DNA of 64,000 bases. Source: Lysobacter_L cavernae (lineage in GTDB: Bacteria > Pseudomonadota > Gammaproteobacteria > Xanthomonadales > Xanthomonadaceae). Location: positions 1 through 64,000 of the forward strand of contig NZ_JBHRXK010000001.1 in NCBI RefSeq assembly GCF_042648505.1, read 5' to 3'. The notes below the pieces were generated by a model. The model was not told where the DNA came from. It saw nothing but the letters and a program-made list of their open reading frames with translations, and ran no database searches. The first letter of the stretch is position 1. Every line of letters starts with the position of its first letter. Positions 45,904 to 53,509 of the stretch are shown here, piece by piece. The position numbers and the translations under genes were made by a program.

Positions 45904-46316
45904 GCCTGCGCCGCCTGGTCGGTGGGCTCGGCCATGGCGTCGTCGTCGACGCGCAGCAGCGAGAGCTGGAACTCGATCCGGCGCGCGGCGCCGTCCGCGA
46001 AGAACAGCGTCAGCGTCTCGTTGAGCGAGGTGATCACGAAGGCGCCGTGCACGACGCCGGTGCCGTCGACCAGCGACAGCGGGCGGCCTTCGCCGGCCAT
46101 GTTTCGCAGCAGGTCCAGCGAGGCGGGATCGCCGGTCAGTTCGGGCGCGACGATGCCGCTCAGCTCGAACGTCTCCTCGCCGGGGCCGAGGAACTGGTGC
46201 GCAGCGCGGGCGCCGACGCGCTCGGTGCTGGCGTGGCGCCATGCCGTGGCGTGTTGCAGCTGCTGGTACGCGAGCTGCGGAAGCGAGAACACGAAGGTGC
46301 CCAGGGCCATCATCAT
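45900..46316 (-). CDS. U: Tail terminator protein, P2 gpU
   Basis: 138 residues. The family start MALGTFVFSLPQLAYQQLQ and WRHASTERVGARAAHQFLGPG are conserved gpU blocks. gpU caps the tail tube during assembly. It overlaps D at its end and the small winged-helix gene at its start. Confidence 0.92.
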   Translation of the reverse strand: MMMALGTFVFSLPQLAYQQLQHATAWRHASTERVGARAAHQFLGPGEETFELSGIVAPELTGDPASLDLLRNMAGEGRPLSLVDGTGVVHGAFVITSLNETLTLFFADGAARRIEFQLSLLRVDDDAMAEPTDQAAQA

Positions 46317-46519
46317 TGCGGCAGGCCCTCAACAAGCTGCCACACGCTGTTGTTGGCCGTTGACCAGGGCAGGTACTTACTCACGATGCCATCTCGCTCC
46401 ATGTGACAAAGCTCGGCGCGAACGCTTCGAGTTGGCTTCCCCAGCCGCCGCGCGATTCGCCAGGTCGCCATCGCGTGATCGCCACTTGAACGCATCACGC
46501 CAACGATTTCTTCCCTCAT
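46313..46519 (-). CDS. Small winged-helix protein between T and U
   Basis: 68 residues: VGVMRSSGDHAMATWRIARRLGKPTRSVRAELCHMERDG is a winged-helix DNA-binding domain, followed by the wing ending WQLVEG. P2 has no gene here. It overlaps U by four bases. It could regulate late or host genes; no partner is visible. Confidence 0.65.
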   Translation of the reverse strand: MREEIVGVMRSSGDHAMATWRIARRLGKPTRSVRAELCHMERDGIVSKYLPWSTANNSVWQLVEGLPQ

Positions 46520-46530
46520 CGCCACGGCCC

Positions 46531-49152
46531 TCAGTCGTAGTCGCCGAGGCGCGAGCGGGTGCGCGCGCCCTTTTCGCGCTCGATGCGTTCGAGCTCGAGG
46601 CGCACCAGCGTCGCGATGTCCTGTGCCGGCGCGCCCGCCGCCGCATTGATCGTGATGTGGTACGTGTTGCCGGCGGCGACCGGCGCGGCGGACGCCGCCG
46701 TGATCGGCGCTCGGTTGTCGATGGCCGCTGCCGGTGCCGCCGCGGCCGCGATAGCGAGGCCTGCGCCGGCTTGCTTCATGCGCTGGCCCAGCGAATCGAT
46801 CTGGCGCAGCGGCGCGCTCTGACCGCGCTGCAGGCCGCCGGCGAGGCCGTCCATGGTGTAGCCACCCAACTGGGCGAACACGCGCGACGGGCTGTGGATG
46901 CCGAGCTTGCCCTTGAACCAATCGACCACCTTGCCGCCGATGCTGGTGATGGTGTCGCCAACGGCCTTGAGGCCGCCGAGCAGGCCGTTGACCAGGCCTT
47001 GCATCAGCTGGCCGCCGATGGCCTGGAAGCGCGTCCACAAGCCGCCGAGGAAGCCCAGCACGCCGTTCCATGCGCCAACGACGATGCCCTTGAGCCCATC
47101 CCACGCTTGCCGGGCATAGATCGTGATGCTCTCCCAGATGCCGGCGAGCATGGGGCCGATGGTCCCCCAGTTGCGGTAGATCAGGTAGCCGATGCCGGCG
47201 AGCAGCATCAGCACTGCGGCGATGGGGTTGGCGATGACCGCCATGCCGACCATGCGGATGGCGGTGGCGACCAGCGGCAGGATGCGGCCGCCCAGGCCGA
47301 TCAGTGGTCTCGCGAGCTTGCCCACGTTCGCGAGCAGGCCGGCGAATCCCGTGCCGCCGGTCAGCAGTGCGACCACGTTGATGATGTTGCCGATCATCAT
47401 GGCGGTGGTGCCGCCGATGACCAGTAGCCCGCCCAGCGCGGCGATCAGCGCGGCGCCGGCGATCGCCACCTTCAGCAGGCCGGCGGCGAGCACCGGATGC
47501 CGCTCGGCGAAGCCGCCAATCCGGTCGAGGAAACCGCCGGCCGTCTTCGCCAGCTGCTCGAGGGTGGGCAGCAGCATCGCGCCGGCCTTGAGCTTGAGTT
47601 CCTGCAGGCGAATGTTGAACTGGTCGATCTGTTTCTGCCCGGTATCCATGCGCGCGGCCCAGTCGGCGTTGATGCCGCCGCTGGCGCTCCCCGCGCCCTG
47701 CTGGATGCTGGCCAGCTTGCCGCCGTTGGTGAGCGCCGGCCGCACGAACGCCATCGCCTGGGCGTCCTGGAACAGGGCGCCAAGCGCGTAGGCCGACGCC
47801 AGCTGTTCCAGCGCCGCCTGCCTCTGCTCGTTGTCCTTAAGGGCCATGGCCTGCTGCAGTTTGCGTGTGGCCTCGGGGCCCTTCTTGCCCATGTACTCGG
47901 TGATGAGCTGCAACGAGCCCTGCAGCGGCGAGATGCCTTGCGCCTGCAGTTCCAGCAGGCGTGTCTTGAGGTCGATGCCGGCCTTGTCGAAGTCCTTGAT
48001 GGTGTCGGGCGAGGTTAGCTTGGTGAGGTAGTTGCGCAGGTTGTTGGCGGCCTCATCCGAGTCGCCGGCGCCCAGGCGCGCGACCTGCAGGGCGGCACCC
48101 AACTCGTCGACGGCGGTGCGGCCGGTTACGCCCAGTGCCGTCATCATCGGCGTCAGCTTAGGCATCCACCTGGCCATGTCGCGCAGCTCGAACGAGCCTT
48201 GCTTGCCGGCGTAGGCCATGCTGTCGAGCGCGCCACCGACGCCTTCCTTGGCGATGCCCAGGTTCTTCTGCAGCGTGACGACCAGGCTGCCGAGATCCTG
48301 CATTTCGGCGCCGGTGGCAACGCTGCTCTTTGACAGCAGGCCGGAGTAATAGGCCAGGTCGCTGGACGACGAAATGCCGTTGGCCACCAGTACGCCCAGG
48401 CCGTCGCTGATGACGTCGGTGAACTGCCCCCAGCGCTTCGCATCCGCACGCACCTGCGCGCCGAGGATGGCCTCCTGCTCGCGCGAGAATCCGCCGGTGA
48501 TCGAGATGTCGCGCATGCGCGACTCGAAGTCCACCGCGGGTTGCATCTGGTTTGCGGCCTGGGCGACCACTGCACCGCCGCCAATGACGGCGCCAGCGCC
48601 GTGCGCGGCGACCTTCATGCCGGCCGAGTGCAGGCGCTGCATCTTGGCCTGGGCGGCGGCGAGCTTGCCCAGCTTCCCTTTCTGCGTATCGATCGCGCGG
48701 TTGGCCGCGGCGATGTCGGTCTGCAGCTGGCGTTCGTGCACAGCCAGGCGCGAGGTGCTGATGCCGGCCGCTTCGAGCGCTTGCCGCGAACCGGCCAGCG
48801 TGGCGCGTTGGCGGCTTTCCAGCTCGCGCAGACGGGCGACGGCTTCGCCTTGCTTCTTGAGCGCTGCGGTCAGCTTCTTGCTGGGCGTCTCGGCGGCGTT
48901 GACCTCGATGCCAAGCCGGCGCAGCTCGCGCTGCGCCTGCACCAGCTGATTCGACGTCGAGCCCAGCTGCGACTCCAGCTTGCGGAAGCCGGTGATGTCA
49001 CGCTGCGCGCCGTCCAGGCGCTTGAGTTCGGACTGGGCGGATCGCAGCGCCTTGGTGGCGGCGCTGCTGCCGCCCATGATGCGCTTGAGCGGGCCGGACG
49101 CGCGATCGATCGCGCTCAGCAGCACCTGCAGTTTGAGGTTGTTGCCGGCCAT
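46531..49152 (-). CDS. T: Tail tape measure protein, P2 gpT
   Basis: 873 residues, the longest late gene, fixing tail length. Coiled coils occupy about 40-170 and the TMP family core follows; two strong hydrophobic stretches lie near 560-650 (GLLKVAIAGAALIAALGGLLV and GRILPLVATAIRMVGMAV). C-terminus is charged. Position between E' and U is as in P2. Confidence 0.93.
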   Translation of the reverse strand: MAGNNLKLQVLLSAIDRASGPLKRIMGGSSAATKALRSAQSELKRLDGAQRDITGFRKLESQLGSTSNQLVQAQRELRRLGIEVNAAETPSKKLTAALKKQGEAVARLRELESRQRATLAGSRQALEAAGISTSRLAVHERQLQTDIAAANRAIDTQKGKLGKLAAAQAKMQRLHSAGMKVAAHGAGAVIGGGAVVAQAANQMQPAVDFESRMRDISITGGFSREQEAILGAQVRADAKRWGQFTDVISDGLGVLVANGISSSSDLAYYSGLLSKSSVATGAEMQDLGSLVVTLQKNLGIAKEGVGGALDSMAYAGKQGSFELRDMARWMPKLTPMMTALGVTGRTAVDELGAALQVARLGAGDSDEAANNLRNYLTKLTSPDTIKDFDKAGIDLKTRLLELQAQGISPLQGSLQLITEYMGKKGPEATRKLQQAMALKDNEQRQAALEQLASAYALGALFQDAQAMAFVRPALTNGGKLASIQQGAGSASGGINADWAARMDTGQKQIDQFNIRLQELKLKAGAMLLPTLEQLAKTAGGFLDRIGGFAERHPVLAAGLLKVAIAGAALIAALGGLLVIGGTTAMMIGNIINVVALLTGGTGFAGLLANVGKLARPLIGLGGRILPLVATAIRMVGMAVIANPIAAVLMLLAGIGYLIYRNWGTIGPMLAGIWESITIYARQAWDGLKGIVVGAWNGVLGFLGGLWTRFQAIGGQLMQGLVNGLLGGLKAVGDTITSIGGKVVDWFKGKLGIHSPSRVFAQLGGYTMDGLAGGLQRGQSAPLRQIDSLGQRMKQAGAGLAIAAAAAPAAAIDNRAPITAASAAPVAAGNTYHITINAAAGAPAQDIATLVRLELERIEREKGARTRSRLGDYD

Positions 49153-49188
49153 GTCAGCGCGCCCCCTGGCTGGGGGCGGCTGGCCGGA

Positions 49189-49380
49189 TCAGCGCCGGGT
49201 CGGGTCGGGTTCCGCGAGCAGGCGCGCGATCTTGCGATCCGCGGCGGTGGGCATGCGCCGCGTGAGCCGCTGTGTGGCGCCCGCGAACAGCTGGCCGAGC
49301 ATGAGCGCCGTTCCCGCCAGCATCAGCAGGAACACGATCAGGGTGATCACCAGCGCGGAGCCGATCAGGAAGTCTTCCAT
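49189..49380 (-). CDS. Small membrane protein between E' and T
   Basis: 63 residues with one long membrane span (FLIGSALVITLIVFLLMLAGTALML) and a basic tail. No counterpart in P2. It has a weak ribosome site. It may be a holin-like or envelope protein, or spurious; position within the late operon favours a real gene. Confidence 0.5.
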   Translation of the reverse strand: MEDFLIGSALVITLIVFLLMLAGTALMLGQLFAGATQRLTRRMPTAADRKIARLLAEPDPTRR

Positions 49381-49396
49381 GGGGCGAGGTTAGCAT

Positions 49397-49510
49397 TCAG
49401 TCGGCTCCGCTGCGTTCACGGGCGCGCTCGCGCCACTCCATCAGTTCGGGCAGGGACATGTCCTGCATCGCCGCCGGCGGCCAGTGGAAGACGGCGGCGA
49501 TGTCGGCCAT
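49397..49510 (-). CDS. GpE-family tail assembly protein (E' frame)
   Basis: 37 residues, too short for usual cut-offs: MADIAAVFHWPP, then MSLPELMEWRERARER. This is the GpE-family signature (the HWPP and MS-EL-WR segments). It lies in the -1 frame relative to the upstream E gene and is open back to the slippery heptamer at 49561-49567, so it is made as the tail of an E-E' fusion; initiation at ATG 49510 on its own is also possible. Confidence 0.85.
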   Translation of the reverse strand: MADIAAVFHWPPAAMQDMSLPELMEWRERARERSGAD

Positions 49511-49518
49511 GGCGTCCT

Positions 49519-49860
49519 CTACGCGGCGAGGGAGAGCGCCGCCCGATCCGCCCGACTCATGAAAAAACTCACGATCTCGCTGCCGATGGCGACCAGGTCG
49601 ACCAGGTCGAGCTGGCCCACGTCCTGGGCGGTCAGCGTCGGCGCGGTGATGCGCGGCAGCAGCACGTGCAGCGCGCCCACGTCGAGCTTGAGCAGGTCGG
49701 CCAGGGCGATGCCGCGCAGCTCGCCGGCGGTGGGCTTGCGCAGGGTGATGGACTCGATCTTCTGCTCGCCGCGGACGATGGGCGTGTCCAGGGTGATGGT
49801 GGCAGTGGTCGGAAGCTGCGGCTTGGCGGCCTCGATGGCCTTCTCAGTCTTGCCGGTCAT
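49519..49860 (-). CDS. E: Tail assembly chaperone, P2 gpE
   Basis: 113 residues. The gpE family keeps the LRKPTAGELRGIALADLLKLD block in the middle and a hydrophobic end (GSEIVSFFMSRADR). With E' it is the counterpart of lambda G/GT: both products prevent premature aggregation of the tape measure. The TTTTTTC heptamer is in frame near codon 99. Start ATG 49860, with AGAGAG upstream. Confidence 0.9.
   Translation of the reverse strand: MTGKTEKAIEAAKPQLPTTATITLDTPIVRGEQKIESITLRKPTAGELRGIALADLLKLDVGALHVLLPRITAPTLTAQDVGQLDLVDLVAIGSEIVSFFMSRADRAALSLAA
49561..49567 (-). promoter_or_regulatory. Programmed -1 frameshift site in E
   Basis: On the coding strand the codons AGT TTT TTC form the heptamer T TTT TTC. 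A -1 slip then reads CAT GAG TCG and continues open into the E' frame through ATG 49510 to its stop at 49397. Matches the known P2 E/E+E' mechanism. Confidence 0.85.
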
Positions 49861-49884
49861 GGGGTCTCTCTCAGGGGAAAGGGA

Positions 49885-49935
49885 GGCCCGGAGTTCTCCC
49901 CGGGCCAAGGGCGAAGCCCGGGGCGCTCCCCGGGC
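49885..49935 (-). terminator. Two hairpins between FII and E
   Basis: GGCCCGG / CCGGGCC (49885-49891 with 49900-49906) and GCCCGGGG / CCCCGGGC (49916-49923 with 49928-49935, loop CGCT). They fill the gap after the abundant tail-tube gene and could act as partial terminators or mRNA stabilisers, setting different amounts of tube and chaperone. Confidence 0.55.
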
Positions 49936-49944
49936 GAAGGGGAA

Positions 49945-50454
49945 TCACACGCCGATCGCGCGGCGGTGCTCGGCGAGGCGATCCACGCCGCCGACGTTCT
50001 CGATCATGTTGACCAGGTCGATCTCGACCTCGGTCACGCCGTTGATCGCGAGCTTGTAGTAGCTGCATGCGGTCTTGACGGTGAACTCGGTGTCGTCGCC
50101 GGACTTGGCGGTACCGGCGTCGATCTCCGAATGGCGGCCGCGCACTACCACCTCGACCGCATCGACGGCGCCGGTGTCGTCACGCTGGTAGGAGCCGGCG
50201 AAACGCAGCTGCACGCCGTCGTGTCGGGCGATGCCGTACTGGCGCAGGATCGAGCGCATCAGGCCGCCGAACTTGGATTCCAGCTCGATGGCCTCCTGGC
50301 CGTTGTCGATCTTGACCGGGCCGCTCATGCCGCCGCCGCGGTAGTCCTCCATCGAGCGGGTCAGCGTGGGCAGCTTCACCTCGACGACTTGGCCGAGATA
50401 GCTCTCGCCATCGCCGAACAGGTTGAGGTGCTTCAGTTTGCGGGGCAGTGCCAT
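49945..50454 (-). CDS. FII: Major tail tube protein, P2 gpFII
   Basis: 169 residues. Family blocks are LPRKLKHLNLFGDG at the start, LPTLTRSMEDYRGGGMSGPVKID, and the C-terminal EIDLVNMIENVGGVD. Forms the inner tube of the contractile tail. It follows FI by 33 bases. Confidence 0.95.
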   Translation of the reverse strand: MALPRKLKHLNLFGDGESYLGQVVEVKLPTLTRSMEDYRGGGMSGPVKIDNGQEAIELESKFGGLMRSILRQYGIARHDGVQLRFAGSYQRDDTGAVDAVEVVVRGRHSEIDAGTAKSGDDTEFTVKTACSYYKLAINGVTEVEIDLVNMIENVGGVDRLAEHRRAIGV

Positions 50455-50487
50455 GGGCGTCTCCGGGTATCAGGCAGTGGTGGGCGA

Positions 50488-51654
50488 TCAGCCGGTGACG
50501 CGGCTGGCGAAGTCGGCCAGGTAGCGGTCGGTGATGCGCTGGCGCAGGGTCAGGTTTTCCAGCGGCGGCACCGGCGTGTAGTCGTAGTCGATGTGCAGTT
50601 CGCCGGCGGCGAGCGTGGCCGTAGTGTTGACGGTCTCGTCGTACCAGGCGCTGGCGTCGATGACGTAGCCATCGGTCTTGAGCGAGCGGAACTTGGCGTT
50701 GATCGACTCGACGATGTCCTTCACCAACGATGGGTGCATGGGCTTGTCGACCGCCCACAGCAGCGCCTCGGCGATGGTGTCGGCCAGCACCTGCGCGGTG
50801 CGCGTGGCCGACTCGAAGGCGAACAACGGGTCGTCGCTGCAGGTGCGCGAGCCCCAGAAGCGGAAACCGTTGGCGTTGACCAGGGTGGTCACGTCGCCAG
50901 CGTTGAGGACACCTGCGTCGGTGGTCGGGTCCTGTAGATCCCAGTGCACGTCGCGCGAGATGCCGGTCACGCCGTCGACGGCGATGTTGGACAGCGTCTT
51001 GTGCCAGCCGTGTTCCTGGTCGATCTTCGCGCGCAGGCCGACCGCGCGGGCGGTGGCGTAGGCCGGCTTGGAGGTACTGGTGGTGGTGTCCCAGCCCATG
51101 AAGTCCGGCCAGATGACCATCAGCTCACGGGCCGCGAAGTTGTCGCGGTACAGCACCGCAGCCTCCTTGTCGGCGCTGGCGGCGGCGCTGACATAGGCCA
51201 TGGCGCGCAGCTTCTTGGCGACGCTGGCCAGCGCCGCGGAGACGGGCTGCGTATCGACGCCGGGGCAGGCGAGGATGCGCGGCTTTACGCCCAGCTGGCT
51301 CTGCGCGGCGAGCAGCGCCTGCATGCCGGTGTAGGTGGCGCCGGTGCTCGCACCGATCACGTTGGTGGTGGTGGCGGCGTCGTCGGCGCCGGTTTCCACG
51401 CGCACCACGATGGTGAGCGGATCCGACTGGTCGGCGATGGCCTGCAGCGTGGGCTTCAGGGTGCCGTTGATGCCGGCCTTGGCGATCGCGGCGCGCAAGT
51501 CAGTCAGCAGCACGGGTTTGTTGAGCGGGAACGTCGCAACGTCGGCGTCGCTGGAGGTGCACACCACGCCGACCACCGCCGTCGATACGGTGCGGATCGG
51601 GCGCGTGCCCTGGTTGATTTCGATGACGCGGACGCCGTGGTGGTAATCGGGCAT
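50488..51654 (-). CDS. FI: Tail sheath protein, P2 gpFI
   Basis: 388 residues. Conserved sheath blocks: YHHGVRVIEINQGTRPIRTV at the N-terminus, RELMVIWPDFMGWD in the middle, and WGSRTCSDDPLFAFES near 275. The sheath contracts to drive the tube through the envelope. Intact length. Confidence 0.95.
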   Translation of the reverse strand: MPDYHHGVRVIEINQGTRPIRTVSTAVVGVVCTSSDADVATFPLNKPVLLTDLRAAIAKAGINGTLKPTLQAIADQSDPLTIVVRVETGADDAATTTNVIGASTGATYTGMQALLAAQSQLGVKPRILACPGVDTQPVSAALASVAKKLRAMAYVSAAASADKEAAVLYRDNFAARELMVIWPDFMGWDTTTSTSKPAYATARAVGLRAKIDQEHGWHKTLSNIAVDGVTGISRDVHWDLQDPTTDAGVLNAGDVTTLVNANGFRFWGSRTCSDDPLFAFESATRTAQVLADTIAEALLWAVDKPMHPSLVKDIVESINAKFRSLKTDGYVIDASAWYDETVNTTATLAAGELHIDYDYTPVPPLENLTLRQRITDRYLADFASRVTG

Positions 51655-51672
51655 GGCGGGCTCTCCTGGGGA

Positions 51673-52032
51673 TCAGATGAAGCGGCTGCGGAGCGGGATG
51701 GTCAGGCGGGTGTACTCGTTGGTCGGCGCCGCGTCGGTGCGGCGGCCTTCGAGGCCGAGCGTGTAGGCGCCCGGTTCGGCGCCGGGCACCAGCTCGATGC
51801 GGGTCAGGCGGATGCGACGTTCCCAGCGCATCAGCGCGGTCGCGGTGGCGCCGTACAGCTTCATGCGGGTGGCGCCGTTGAACGGCTGGTCGATCAGCTC
51901 GGGAATCAGTGAGCCGTAGTCGCGACGCATGACGCGGGTGCCGATGGGCGTGGTGAGGATGTCGGCGATCGACTGGCGCAGGTGGTCGACGCCATCGAGC
52001 GCGCGGCCGGTGTTGGCGTCCATCCCCCTCAT
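51673..52032 (-). CDS. W: Baseplate wedge protein, P2 gpW
   Basis: 119 residues; gp25-like wedge. The signature is LRQSIADILTTPIGTRVMRRDYGS near 18-41 and the Arg-rich end. ATG 52032 overlaps the V stop; an ATG three codons later is an alternative. V and W precede FI here, whereas in P2 the J-I-H-G genes lie between. Confidence 0.93.
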   Translation of the reverse strand: MRGMDANTGRALDGVDHLRQSIADILTTPIGTRVMRRDYGSLIPELIDQPFNGATRMKLYGATATALMRWERRIRLTRIELVPGAEPGAYTLGLEGRRTDAAPTNEYTRLTIPLRSRFI

Positions 52033-52619
52033 TGCGGCGGACCCGACAGGGCGCCGCCGGCCATGACGCCAGTGGTCTTGTGGTTCTTGAGGCTGACGCC
52101 GCCGCCGATGACGTCGGTTTGCACGGTCGCGGTGCCGCTCACGTCGGCGTCGCCGTTGACCTGCGTGTGGCCGTTGATCTCGGTATCGCCGTTGACGGTC
52201 AGCGGGCCGTTGATGGTCACGCCGCCATCGGCCGTGATCTCGGCAGTGCCGCCGCTGGGGAGCGCCGCCTTCAGCGCATGCGCGACGTGGTCGTACTCGA
52301 CCAGGGCGGCATCGGGGAAGCGGACCAGGTGCTTGGCCGCGGCGTTGCCAGGCGCGGGGAACGCATCGGAATAGACGCCACGCAGGAACACCGCGCCGTG
52401 GGTGTCGCCGCCCGGGCAGAGCAGCACGCCCTGCTCGCCGGCGACCGGCGCCGACCACTCGATGGTCTGGCCGGCACGAGGTACGAACCACGGCACAAAG
52501 TCGGTCTTGATGTCGCCGGTGTCGATGCGGCAACGCGCTGCGGCAAGATCCACCTCGGCGACGGTGCCGAGGCGGATCGCATTGCCGAGCTGGCGCTGGA
52601 GTTCGGAAACCTGGTCCAT
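52029..52619 (-). CDS. V: Baseplate spike protein, P2 gpV
   Basis: 196 residues. N-terminal OB-like region (RLGTVAEVDLAAARCRIDTGD; WFVPRAGQTIEWSAP), a triple beta-helix repeat part (ADGGVTINGPLTVNGDTEING and following), and the typical C-terminal GVSLKNHKTTGVM. It pierces the outer membrane. It overlaps W by four bases. Confidence 0.93.
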   Translation of the reverse strand: MDQVSELQRQLGNAIRLGTVAEVDLAAARCRIDTGDIKTDFVPWFVPRAGQTIEWSAPVAGEQGVLLCPGGDTHGAVFLRGVYSDAFPAPGNAAAKHLVRFPDAALVEYDHVAHALKAALPSGGTAEITADGGVTINGPLTVNGDTEINGHTQVNGDADVSGTATVQTDVIGGGVSLKNHKTTGVMAGGALSGPPQ

Positions 52620-52699
52620 GCCACCATGGTGTGGCCGTGCTCGCGCGTGCACATGGACTTGGAGGTGTAGTGCCGCCATCTACACGGAGCGGCGGCGCG

Positions 52700-53506
52700 T
52701 CAGTTCTTGTCGGTCGGATTGTGGCTCAGGATCGAGAGCCCGTCGAACGCCACGAACAGGAAGTTGTCGACCTCCTCGACGTTGATGTTGGCCACGCGCA
52801 TCGGGTGTTCGACCAGTTCGACGGACTCGATCGCGACCTCGCCCAGATCTTCCGACAGGAACGCATCGCCAGGGCGCAGGTGCTCGGCGCGCTGCCAACC
52901 CCATTCCGCGCCGCGCAGGACCAGGAACGTGTGCTCGTACGTCGCGCGCAGCGCGCCATTGACCAGGTAGTGGCGGGGGTACTCGCTGACCATGGTCGTG
53001 ACCACGGTGACCGGGATCAACGTGCCGGATGCGACACGCTCGCGCGGCATCGTCCAGGCCTCCCAGCCGGGCGAGGATTCGTCGGCCAGGCCGTCGACGT
53101 AGTAGCCAATCACAACGTCGCCGGGGCGGATCTCGCCCAGCGGCTTGGTGCCCTGTTCCCATAGCAGCACCGGCGTTTCGAACGGCAGACAGCCGCCGCT
53201 ACCGCCTCCGCCACCGCCACCGCCCGGCGTTCCGATCGTCCCCGCCTTGGCGTAGAGGGTGCGCAGATCGACACCGGCGCCAGCACCGGTGCGGATACCG
53301 GTGTCGACCTCAAGCTGGGTGCCGCCCGCTGTCAGCGGCACGAACCAGTCGGACATGTCGCGTCCGCTCGGGCTGGCGATGCCGACGTTCGCCGCCGGTG
53401 CCTGCCCGTTGCGCAGGTGGAATACGGTGTCCAGGTCGACGGCGCCGTAGTAGGTGACGCCGTTGATCGTAGTGCCGTTGAGCGTGGTCGATATGCCAGT
53501 CGGCAT
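52700..53506 (-). CDS. Hint (intein-like) domain tail protein
   Basis: 268 residues in two parts joined by a glycine run (95-105). Residues 1-94 resemble an appendage or fibre-tip protein. Residues 106-263 are a Hint domain: it starts at C106 (GGCLPFETPVLL), has the block-B T189-x-x-H192 (TYEH), and ends LSILSHN with H262-N263, as inteins and BIL domains do. Only PTDKN follows, with no Cys, Ser or Thr at +1, so protein splicing is unlikely but self-cleavage is possible. It lies between H and V, where P2 has no such gene. Confidence 0.82.
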   Translation of the reverse strand: MPTGISTTLNGTTINGVTYYGAVDLDTVFHLRNGQAPAANVGIASPSGRDMSDWFVPLTAGGTQLEVDTGIRTGAGAGVDLRTLYAKAGTIGTPGGGGGGGGSGGCLPFETPVLLWEQGTKPLGEIRPGDVVIGYYVDGLADESSPGWEAWTMPRERVASGTLIPVTVVTTMVSEYPRHYLVNGALRATYEHTFLVLRGAEWGWQRAEHLRPGDAFLSEDLGEVAIESVELVEHPMRVANINVEEVDNFLFVAFDGLSILSHNPTDKN

Positions 53507-53509
53507 GGC

